A stretch of 41,408 nt of DNA, taken from contig CAADGK010000026.1 of the NCBI GenBank assembly GCA_900696515.1, positions 1 to 41,408 of the forward strand, written 5' to 3'. Positions within the stretch are counted from its first letter, which is position 1; the number at the start of each line of letters is the position of its first letter. The notes under the pieces were generated by a model. It was given only the letters and a program-made list of their open reading frames with translations, was not told where the DNA came from and made no database searches. The position numbers and the translations under genes are program-made. This DNA comes from an uncultured Nitrosospira sp. GTDB taxonomy: Bacteria > Nitrospirota > Nitrospiria > Nitrospirales > Nitrospiraceae. Shown in pieces: positions 16,222-23,570 of the stretch.

Positions 16222-16668
16222 ATGGACACGAATACCATTCGCCTCCACCGTGTGTTTCGCGCAACGCCTGAACGCATCTATCGCGCATTCCTCGATGCCG
16301 ATGCTATGGCAAAATGGGTACCGCCCAATGGCTTTACGGGCAAGGTACACCACATGGATGCAAGGGTCGGAGGAACGTTCAGAATGTCGTTCACCAATTT
16401 CACAACAGGCAAAAGCCACTCATTCGGCGGCAAGTACCTTGAACTCGTGCCGCATCAACGGCTCCGCTACACCGATGCGTTCGATGACCCAAACCTTCCG
16501 GGTGACATGCACGTGACCGTAACTCTGACACAGGTATCGTGTGGAACGGAGGCGAACATCGTGCAAGAGCATGTGCCTGCGGTCATTCCTCCCGAGGCCT
16601 GCTACCTTGGTTGGCAAGAGTCCCTGATCCTACTCGGCAAACTCGTCGAGACAGAGATTTCGGAGTAA
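16222..16668 (+). CDS. SRPBCC/AHSA1-domain protein
   Basis: A 148-residue protein of the activator-of-Hsp90-ATPase-like (AHSA1) branch of the SRPBCC hydrophobic-pocket fold. The start at 16222 follows GGAGACAGAACG. Diagnostic segments are IRLHRVFRATPERIYRAFLD at the N-terminus, WVPPNGFTGKVHHMDARVGG, and a C-terminal helix ending in GWQESLILLGKLVE. Such proteins often bind small hydrophobic ligands; here none can be named. The family is a regular companion of ECF42 sigma factors with YciI proteins, and a related promoter motif lies about 70 bp upstream. Confidence 0.88.
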   Translation: MDTNTIRLHRVFRATPERIYRAFLDADAMAKWVPPNGFTGKVHHMDARVGGTFRMSFTNFTTGKSHSFGGKYLELVPHQRLRYTDAFDDPNLPGDMHVTVTLTQVSCGTEANIVQEHVPAVIPPEACYLGWQESLILLGKLVETEISE

Positions 16669-16806
16669 CTCGGCAGATGAGCCGGTCTTAGAAATCTGAC
16701 TGGCATCCTCTACCCCTTGATCGGACTGATCGTGAAGTTTAGGGTGAAGGAGCAGTTATCGATGACAAACAGAACGAAGCAATGATCTCAACCAAAAGGA
16801 GGCTTT

Positions 16807-17406
16807 ATGCGTTTCATATCTTTTAGCGTTACCACATTGTGTGTTGCATTAATGGTTTCCCCTGCTCTTGCCAAGGAAAAGAAGCATGAGAAGCCAATGG
16901 ACCCGCAGGCCATGATGGAGTTGTGGAAGCAACTCGGCACACCCGGCGAGCCACATAAGCAATTTGCCGCTCTGGCCGGCAGTTGGACCACCACGACAAA
17001 AGAATGGATGGAGCCAGGCAAACCGCCAATGGAATCCACCGGCACCGCAGAGATGAAGATGCTGCTGGATGGGCGCTTCCTCTACCAGGAATTCAACGGT
17101 CAGATGATGGGCCAGCCGTTCAATGGTATCGGCATTGACGCTTATGACAACATGACCAAGAAATATATGACGGCCTGGATGGACTCGATGGGAACCGGGA
17201 TCTTCATGATGGAAGGTACCGCCAGCCCTGACGGAAAAATCATCACCCTGCGAGGCTCACATCCTGAACCAGGTGGAGGCAAGATGACCCATCGCGCAAT
17301 CTGGAAATTGATCGACGACAACACCCAACAGTTTGATATGTACGGTGCACATCACGGCCAGAAGGAAATGAAGATGATGGAGATCACGTATACCCGGAAA
17401 CAATAG
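16807..17406 (+). CDS. Exported DUF1579-domain protein
   Basis: A 199-residue protein with a strong AAAAGGAGG ribosome binding site and a cleavable signal peptide (MRFISFSVTTLCVALMVSPALA, cut before KEKKHEK). The mature part is a DUF1579 domain, seen in FAALAGSWTTTTKEWMEPG, a central LLDGRFLYQEFNGQMMGQPF and ITLRGSHPEPGGGK. The fold is a lipocalin-like barrel and the proteins are periplasmic or secreted; no ligand is established. It is rich in Met (a segment near residues 28-40, and MKMMEIT at the end), which may only reflect composition. It is the third gene rightwards from the second YciI gene, but its own upstream region (16669-16806) has no TGTCGA/CGACTAT motif. Confidence 0.85.
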   Translation: MRFISFSVTTLCVALMVSPALAKEKKHEKPMDPQAMMELWKQLGTPGEPHKQFAALAGSWTTTTKEWMEPGKPPMESTGTAEMKMLLDGRFLYQEFNGQMMGQPFNGIGIDAYDNMTKKYMTAWMDSMGTGIFMMEGTASPDGKIITLRGSHPEPGGGKMTHRAIWKLIDDNTQQFDMYGAHHGQKEMKMMEITYTRKQ

Positions 17407-17553
17407 GAGCCGATGGCCGACGGCAAATCGCTGTAGGCAGCAGGACTGTCCTGAGTTCCGCGAAACCCGCGGTGACTTTATCGAACGGGATGAATGGAGG
17501 GGAATCCCGGCAGAATGGATCTGTCGCAGTAACGGCGAAGTTCCACTTGTGCG

Positions 17554-17853
17554 TTACGCGGCCTGGCCTCGCGCACCTCTAATTTGCCGTTCTGCTTCCA
17601 ACCAGTGATCCAGGTCCTTCCCGTCTTGGAACCCGCTTCGTTCGTACAACATATAGGCCCGTTCCGCAATTCGCTGATGAAGATGATCCTGCCCTTCCGC
17701 GTGAGCCTCCGCTCTGCCCTTCGCGGGTCCGACCGAACACAACTCCTCGCGACTGGCTCGGCGCAAGCCGACCGTTTTACCCACCTTGGCAACCGAGACA
17801 CGAGGCCCATTGATCTTAGTCTCTTTCTGTTCACTGCCCGCCCGACGCGACAT
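17554..17853 (-). CDS. DUF2934-domain protein
   Basis: A 99-residue protein. The start at 17853 is chosen because GGAGGAGA lies a few bases upstream on the minus strand. The N-terminal half is basic and low-complexity; the C-terminal half has the DUF2934 signature, HQRIAERAYMLYERSGFQDG followed by KDLDHWLEAERQI, a short helix-turn segment found in one or more copies in soil and water bacteria and of unknown function. It lies downstream of the CHAT-protease gene in the same direction, with a gap of about 210 bp, so co-expression is possible but not shown. Confidence 0.8.
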   Translation of the reverse strand: MSRRAGSEQKETKINGPRVSVAKVGKTVGLRRASREELCSVGPAKGRAEAHAEGQDHLHQRIAERAYMLYERSGFQDGKDLDHWLEAERQIRGARGQAA

Positions 17854-18064
17854 ACTTCTCCTCCACCTATGAGCCCTGACCCCCACCAAGAGAACCGAGT
17901 CCCTTAGCACCGTCTCGTTCATATTTTACCCAGATCACCCATCGATACAACCTTCTTTGGAGATTTCAGAATCCTCGCTGGCGCGTTTTGTGCCGCAATC
18001 TGATTCACGACTGTCGGTGCGGCAAATCCACAATTGCCGTAGACCTGTTCAGGAAGACCGCAGG

Positions 18065-21000
18065 CTAGCCGACATGCTTCCCCGACAAGCTGATCAACTT
18101 TGCCGTCGCTTGCCCATAATGCTGATAGGCCCCCCACGTAGACCCGAGGGTGAGGATCGCCTCTCGGGCTTTCGAGAGGGACGGCCCGAGTTCTTCACCG
18201 GAGAGCGCTTCTGCGTAGAACACCTTGGCCAACTCCAACGCGGCTGCATCATCCACCGGCCATCCGGTACCGATGTAATTCTCGACCCCTCGCTCAAAAA
18301 ATGCCTGGGCCAAGCCGGCGAGGTTCCGGTTGGATTCCTGCAGCGTGAACGGCTTTCCAGATCGAATGACTCCGGAGAAGCAGGCGTTGGCAAAAACCAA
18401 GCGTGGTACACGCCGTGCGCGGAAGATATCCCGGGCGGACAGTACGTGCTCTTTCCCCAGGATCCATCCACTCTTGGCCGGGTTCTTTTCGTCAAAGTCC
18501 CCATGTCCGGAATAATGAATGAGGTCGAATTCTTCGCTCAAGATCAGGGCGAGCAATTCGACCGGATCACATTCATTCGCCCCGATTCGCTGCTCAATCG
18601 TGATATCCAGGCCCTGCTGCTCCTGCATCTCTCGCATGATCTTGACGACCTCGCGCCCCTCCTCACGCGCGCCCGGCAATTGCAGCTCGGTCTCAGGCGC
18701 GGGATCGGCGATGACAAGCACACGAAGCCGATTGGGGATGGACGGAGCGATCAATCCTGGCGCCCCGGACAAAGTGGTCCGAAACTGTCTGGTGAGATGG
18801 CGCCCAGGGCCATAAAATACGACCTTCCCATGCCGCTCAAATGCCGCCATCTCCCATGGGAACGCCGCGGTCGCACGATCCACCATGAGCGTCAGCGGGG
18901 TCATGTCGAGCGTGTCCTGAAAATCCTCCGGCATGAGATAGGTATGGAACAGTTTCCCATATTTCGACTGTTCCTCCAGCGTACGAGCCTCCCTCAGGAA
19001 ATCGGCAATGCCGTCGACATAGGACGATTGGATGGACATTTCACGGACCGGAATCACCGCCTGCTTCGTAATCGCCGAGAAACGGAATCCATCATGGTCT
19101 CGCTCAATCGTGACACGGCTGCCTTCCAGCATCTCGACCTGCTCCGGCTGCGTCGTCGGCCGACCATGGGTTCGCTTCGGCAATTGCCGCGATGACAGCG
19201 TTAATATCAGCGACCCGTCACTCCCGGCTTTGATCGTGTCCAAAATCTTTTTAATCTCCTTGAAACGACCTTTGTCGTACTCCACGATCTGGATGGTCTC
19301 GAGACGCCCGTGCCCCTTGATCCGTCTGAGTGCCGACGCCACCCCTTCGAGCATGCCCTCGATCGCCTGCTCCAACGAGAGATTCCCTTCACCGGACGCA
19401 ACCACAACCGTGGCAAAGGTTCGCCACCCGAGCGCGGTAACGCCATACGTCACATTGGCAAACAGGAGATCGACATCCTCTCGATGGAAGCGTCCATACT
19501 CGCCCATGCCGGCAAGAATCACGTTGTCGGCGGCGAGAGACCGATGCGTATTGGGGATAAGAAACACTTCACCCAACCCCCCGCCGATCATGCCCCGCTT
19601 GACCGCCCGAGAAATCCAAAACTCAAGCGCCTGATCCAGTGCTCCGACCGCCCGCACCGGCGGCACCCCCCGATAGTGGCCGGCTACCACCGCCGGTGCC
19701 TTCATATCGCGGATATCGCCGTGGACGACCTCAATCTTCAGCGCAATAGGCTCTGGGACCGACCGCTGTGCCGCCCACACCCTTGAGGCCGTTCTCACCG
19801 CATCAGTCATGGTCCGCGACACGGGAGACGCCTGTGCCATAATGGCCTGGCGAAGCATCGCCTCGGCCCGACGCCGATCGGCTGCACTGCTCCGCTCGGC
19901 CTTGGTCTCTTCCGCAATTCGGCGGATCTGCTCCGCATCCTGGCGATCTTGAACGGCCCGGGCACGCGTCGAGGTCAGCGCACGGACAGCGCGGACCGCC
20001 ACCGGCTCCGTCGCCAGCGCGCCGGTCTTGCCGGTGCGTAAGATCTCGTCGATGGCTTCGAGCACCTGCTCATGTTTCTGAAGATCACCATGGATCTCAT
20101 CGACATAATACGTCGGCACTCCCGGCAGCAGCCCCAGGGCGTGCGTAACGCGGCCATCCCCTTTCAAAGTTGTGTCAAACTCGAACCGGCCAGGGCCACT
20201 GATCGTCACCCCGCTCAATGTCTCGTGATTGCACCCGGCGATATAGGTCATCCGCTCCGGATCGATCGTGGCTGAGGCCTCAAGGTCTTCATGGAACTTC
20301 CGCGCACGAATCAGGTGCGACGCCACGACCGGATAGGAGCCCCAATTGCTCGAGGTATAGATCGCGTGTTCCGATGCAGGGAGTTTGGCGGGTGACGGCA
20401 GCAGTTGGTAACTCCCTACGAATCCATTGAGCACTTCAAGCACCTCGTCCAAATCGTGTCTCAAATCCGCCGCAGCCAGCCACTTCACGAGTTTTTCCTT
20501 GGCCACCATCGCCTGCGCAATGGCATAGGACCCATAGTTCGGCGTGCCGAGCATGATGAGTCTGCCACCCTGCACCTTCTTCGGCTCCAACATGGACTTC
20601 CACATTTTTGGATAGAGCCGAATAAAATTCCTGGACACCAAGCCCCCCATCGAGTGGGCCACCAGATGAACCGGTTGGTTCTTGAACTTGGTTTCGACGA
20701 GATCTTTCAATCGTTCCGCGGCCTGATCGAGATCTTTTCGCCAATCATAGGCAAACGGTTCCACGTTCCAGTAGGCCTTCAGCCAGAGAATCGTCTCGGC
20801 GTAGCTGCGCTTGTCGAGTCCGCTGGCCTGTACTCGCAGATTCGAATCGGCCTCTTGGACCCCATCCTTGGCCAGCCGAAGCTTGTCAATACCGCCCCAC
20901 ATCAGCCTTAGAAAACTGATCCACACCCTGTCCTCATCGCCGTCGTCGGTCACCGTCAATTCAGATCCCATGATGCCGGGGATGAAGATGACGTTGCCAC

Positions 21001-21226
21001 GAAGCGGTTCTCGCTTGCTGCGCACCGATCGCACCCGTTCCGCCAGGCGTTGTAGCCGCTCAAACTGTTCGGACCCGAACTGATCTCGTAACGCGTGCTC
21101 GGAAGCGGCTCGTGATTTCCCTCCTCGTGCTGAACGAGAAAGCGCGGCTTCAAACTCGTCCCACCCCATCTCGCGGACCACCCGGTCTGAATCATGGGAC
21201 TTGGCTCCCCTCTGTTTTCTCTTCAT
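18065..21226 (-). CDS. Alpha/beta-hydrolase (lipase-like) fused to a C-terminal CHAT protease domain
   Basis: A 1053-residue multidomain protein. The start at 21226 follows GAAAGGATG. The N-terminal part is a lipase/LCAT-like alpha/beta hydrolase with IPGIMGSELTV (oxyanion region, about residue 82) and VHLVAHSMGGLVSRNF, giving the nucleophile Ser at about 192, and GTPNYGS after it. A basic coiled segment follows (about 400-460), then a domain with VVHGDIRDMKAPAVVAGHY and GGGLGEVFLIP that resembles the M17-aminopeptidase N-terminal/macro-like fold. The C-terminus is a CHAT domain, a caspase relative, with catalytic His in IHYSGHGD (about 908) and Cys in FANACFSG (about 949), and the closing LAQAFFERGVENYIGTGWPV. 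All visible catalytic residues are intact. A metacaspase gene precedes it in the same direction. Substrates are unknown; a lipase and a protease in one chain suggests a regulated killing enzyme. Confidence 0.88.
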   Translation of the reverse strand: MKRKQRGAKSHDSDRVVREMGWDEFEAALSRSARGGKSRAASEHALRDQFGSEQFERLQRLAERVRSVRSKREPLRGNVIFIPGIMGSELTVTDDGDEDRVWISFLRLMWGGIDKLRLAKDGVQEADSNLRVQASGLDKRSYAETILWLKAYWNVEPFAYDWRKDLDQAAERLKDLVETKFKNQPVHLVAHSMGGLVSRNFIRLYPKMWKSMLEPKKVQGGRLIMLGTPNYGSYAIAQAMVAKEKLVKWLAAADLRHDLDEVLEVLNGFVGSYQLLPSPAKLPASEHAIYTSSNWGSYPVVASHLIRARKFHEDLEASATIDPERMTYIAGCNHETLSGVTISGPGRFEFDTTLKGDGRVTHALGLLPGVPTYYVDEIHGDLQKHEQVLEAIDEILRTGKTGALATEPVAVRAVRALTSTRARAVQDRQDAEQIRRIAEETKAERSSAADRRRAEAMLRQAIMAQASPVSRTMTDAVRTASRVWAAQRSVPEPIALKIEVVHGDIRDMKAPAVVAGHYRGVPPVRAVGALDQALEFWISRAVKRGMIGGGLGEVFLIPNTHRSLAADNVILAGMGEYGRFHREDVDLLFANVTYGVTALGWRTFATVVVASGEGNLSLEQAIEGMLEGVASALRRIKGHGRLETIQIVEYDKGRFKEIKKILDTIKAGSDGSLILTLSSRQLPKRTHGRPTTQPEQVEMLEGSRVTIERDHDGFRFSAITKQAVIPVREMSIQSSYVDGIADFLREARTLEEQSKYGKLFHTYLMPEDFQDTLDMTPLTLMVDRATAAFPWEMAAFERHGKVVFYGPGRHLTRQFRTTLSGAPGLIAPSIPNRLRVLVIADPAPETELQLPGAREEGREVVKIMREMQEQQGLDITIEQRIGANECDPVELLALILSEEFDLIHYSGHGDFDEKNPAKSGWILGKEHVLSARDIFRARRVPRLVFANACFSGVIRSGKPFTLQESNRNLAGLAQAFFERGVENYIGTGWPVDDAAALELAKVFYAEALSGEELGPSLSKAREAILTLGSTWGAYQHYGQATAKLISLSGKHVG

Positions 21227-21374
21227 CGGCACATCCTTTCTTGAGCACGTCGGACGAGTCGGTGTTCCACGAATCATTGATACTGCGGCTGCTGACTTAC
21301 TAGCTGCTACAAAACTCGGTTAGGACATCACCCTCTGTTGAAATATGACGGAAGGACGTATGACACGATACACC

Positions 21375-21501
21375 AACAGGATGATCAAAAAAGCCGTCCA
21401 GCAAGGCCGCAGTAAGTGAAGAGGTGAGGCGTACGCTCCGGTACGTTGAGCCTCTGAACGATGCGAGAACGCCGCTGGCGGCATTTTTCAGCATCCTGTT
21501 A
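21375..21501. repeat. Nested inverted-repeat element between the CHAT and metacaspase genes
   Basis: Outer arms AACAGGATGATCAAAAAAGC (from 21375) and GCATTTTTCAGCATCCTGTT (21481-21500) pair almost completely, with inner arms around CGTAC/GTACG (about 21430-21445) giving a second, nested hairpin. The whole element is about 127 bp. It resembles a dispersed, non-coding palindromic repeat that I associate with Nitrospira genomes. Its right arm overlaps the stop codon of the metacaspase gene (21499-21501), so it could end transcription or form the 3' end of that mRNA. Confidence 0.65.
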
Positions 21502-22335
21502 GCTCAGAAATTGGCAGTCAAACGAGGTGCGCTGTCCTTCCAGTTGCGGAATCTGATCAAAATCTTCCGCCTTCAGTTTGACCAGGGTTCGTCGGTGCAA
21601 TTCTCTATAGGTCAGCTTGCCCCCAGCTTCTTTGATCGACTCGACAAGGTAATAGGTGAGAGCCCCGTTATAGGTCCCACCGATATGCGCATCGGCGGAG
21701 GTTTGGGTAGCGCGACAGCCGGTAATCAGCATCTCCGGAATAGCGGCATGAACAACATCGCTCTTTCGCTTGCGACCACGGGGGGCCTTGCCCAGCTGGC
21801 CGCGCACGGTTCCACGGAGCCTCCGGCCTGATTCGGTGGCCATGAGATCGAGCGGACAGGGAAGGAACCGCTCTCTTCTGGAGGCATCAGGCGGAGTGAC
21901 GGCACGCGTAATGGTGCCGGAGTGGCAGCAGTCCATGATCACCGTGAGGTTGACGCCCTTCCGAAGCTTGTTGAGCGTCTTTCGAAGCCAATCGTCACGT
22001 AACGTATCCTTCCAATCCAAATCGGTCGGGCATAGAATTTCATCACGTCGATCCGCCTCATCGCCGTTGTCATCCGGCACATTCGATCCATGTCCGGAAT
22101 AATGAAACAGCAAGGTGTCGCCTTTCTTCCCGCTCTTGATGAGCTTCTGAATAGCCGCCTGCATAGCCTTCTTCGTGGCCTTCAGGTCGGTGAGGGTCGT
22201 GATATCCTTGTCCTGGAAACCGTAATAGGTCTTCAACACTCCGCTCAGATTCTTGACGTCATTGACACACCCGTTCAGATCCGACCCGGGAACTTGATAC
22301 TTGTTGATCCCGATAAGCACCGCTCGTTTCGCCAT
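21499..22335 (-). CDS. Metacaspase (caspase-family cysteine protease)
   Basis: A 278-residue caspase-like protease. The start at 22335 follows AAAGGAGAGACC; a GTG or ATG further up at 22359 is less likely. It has KRAVLIGINKY at the N-terminus, catalytic His in FHYSGHGSNVPDDNGDE (about residue 82) and catalytic Cys in IMDCCHSGT (about 137), then a basic segment (RGRKRKSD) where the p20 and p10 parts of such enzymes are divided and often self-cleaved, and a p10-like part with ITGCRATQTSADAHIGGTYNGALTYYL split across two strands. It has no signal peptide, so it is cytoplasmic. Metacaspases cut after Arg or Lys, unlike animal caspases. It is upstream of, and in the same direction as, the CHAT-hydrolase gene, with a repeat element between them. 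Confidence 0.9.
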   Translation of the reverse strand: MAKRAVLIGINKYQVPGSDLNGCVNDVKNLSGVLKTYYGFQDKDITTLTDLKATKKAMQAAIQKLIKSGKKGDTLLFHYSGHGSNVPDDNGDEADRRDEILCPTDLDWKDTLRDDWLRKTLNKLRKGVNLTVIMDCCHSGTITRAVTPPDASRRERFLPCPLDLMATESGRRLRGTVRGQLGKAPRGRKRKSDVVHAAIPEMLITGCRATQTSADAHIGGTYNGALTYYLVESIKEAGGKLTYRELHRRTLVKLKAEDFDQIPQLEGQRTSFDCQFLS

Positions 22336-22718
22336 GGTCTCTCCTTTCCGTGGTGACATGTTGCTTTAAACAGATGAGTACAATACGAGGATTCCATATC
22401 TTCCTCGCTCATTGAGCAAGCCGCTTGCCATTTCACATACGGGAAGATGAGGCACACGAGATCACACCTAGGTTGTACTACATGAATGGAGAATACAGTA
22501 TTCTTATGTTCCCTGGAAGTCTCCAGGGAACACATTCTCGTTTACGGATGGGATGGATACATCAGAACAGAGGATCCAAAAGGATACAACCCTGTATCGA
22601 AATAGGTACAGCTACCTCTGGTTCAGCCCCGGGTACGGCTGTCGTCTTGCCCACCGCCGGACGTCTGACTCCATCAAAAGCGTAGAGAGTTGAGCTGCTA
22701 TCTTCCGAGCAAGACACG
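22336..22718. other. Intergenic stretch with a perfect 11-bp hairpin
   Basis: TGTTCCCTGGA (22507-22517), loop AGTC, TCCAGGGAACA (22522-22532) is a perfect stem between the metacaspase start and the 3' end of the methyltransferase gene. There is no T-tract on either strand, so it may be a weak terminator for the methyltransferase transcript or an operator for the metacaspase promoter. No gene is seen here. Confidence 0.45.
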
Positions 22719-23375
22719 TCAATTGCAGTACGATCCTGTTCTCGTTATCACCAAAATCCCGTCTCGAATCGTCACCAGTACCGCGCTCACACAGGGATCC
22801 GCTGCAACGGTACGGTTCAGTTCCTGAATGGCGGCAGTGGATTCGTCCGGTGGCGGTTGTTTCAACACCTCACCGCTCCACAGCACGTTATCGATCAAGA
22901 TCACCCCGTTCTGCGCGAGCAAGTCGAGCGAACGCCTGTAGTAGTTCAGATAATTGGCCTTGTCGGCATCGATGAAGATGACATCAAATGGACCGGTGAG
23001 CGTCCGCATGGTGTCGAGGGCCGGGCCCATACGGATGTTGATTTTCTTCCCAACCGGCACCTTCCCAAAATAACGCCGAGCCATGGCGGCTGACTTTTCG
23101 TTAATCTCACAGGTGATGATCTCTCCATCGTCCGGCAATGCTTCAGCGAAGCACAGGGCGCTGTAACCGGTAAACATGCCGATTTCCAGCACCCGTTTCG
23201 CCCCGACCAAATTCGTCATCATTTTCAGGAATGCTCCTTCCAGCGGGCCGACCACCATCTGAGGATATTCCATAGTTCGAAGGGTTTCCTCGCGCAGCGC
23301 ACGACAAATGGCCGACTCCGGCATGGAATGCTGCTCCGCATACGCTTCGATCTCCGTCGGAACCAACTTTTCCAT
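22719..23375 (-). CDS. SAM-dependent O-methyltransferase (caffeoyl-CoA OMT family)
   Basis: A 218-residue class I methyltransferase. The start at 23375 uses AAAAGGA with good spacing; the ATG two codons up overlaps that site. It shows the SAM-binding motif I VLEIGMFTGYSALCFAEALP, the acidic residue in EIITCEINEKSAAMARRYF, metal-binding Asp in DVIFIDADKANYLNYY, and VILIDNVLWSGEV with the second Asp/Asn ligands. This is the divalent-metal-dependent catechol/caffeoyl-CoA O-methyltransferase type, which in bacteria acts on catechols and other phenolics. The natural substrate is unknown. It is divergent from the M32 carboxypeptidase gene and shares a short intergenic region with it. Confidence 0.9.
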   Translation of the reverse strand: MEKLVPTEIEAYAEQHSMPESAICRALREETLRTMEYPQMVVGPLEGAFLKMMTNLVGAKRVLEIGMFTGYSALCFAEALPDDGEIITCEINEKSAAMARRYFGKVPVGKKINIRMGPALDTMRTLTGPFDVIFIDADKANYLNYYRRSLDLLAQNGVILIDNVLWSGEVLKQPPPDESTAAIQELNRTVAADPCVSAVLVTIRDGILVITRTGSYCN

Positions 23376-23476
23376 AAGCATCCTTTTCAGCTATTTGAAA
23401 ACGTGTCAGCCCTTGCGTACACTGCGAGGCATCATACCGCATTCCTTCCCGCACCTGGGAGGAATGCAGGCAGGCT

Positions 23477-23543
23477 AAGGTTCAGGTTCAGATTGAGCGC
23501 CGGATCTTCCCTGGGTCTTCACCTTAACCTCAACCTTGACCTT
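23477..23543. repeat. Imperfect inverted repeat of GGTTCAGGTT/AACCTTGACC type
   Basis: AAGGTTCAGGTTCAGATTGAG (23477-23497) and the reverse complement of 23523-23543 agree at about 16 of 21 positions, with a 25-bp loop. The arms consist of six-base-like quasi-repeats (AACCTC, AACCTT). It lies in the region between the divergent methyltransferase and carboxypeptidase genes, just upstream of the latter's ribosome binding site. Confidence 0.5.
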
Positions 23544-23570
23544 CATACTTGGACAAACCAGGAGGCCGAT

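Noticed and set aside
17957-19195. Plus-strand open frame (412 codons) opposite the CHAT gene
   Set aside because: The minus strand encodes the CHAT domain with catalytic residues at the same place; this frame has no start signal or homology.
23328-23570. N-terminal extension of the M32 carboxypeptidase to 23328
   Set aside because: It runs through the inverted repeat and the methyltransferase start; the AGGAGG-TTG start fits the family length.
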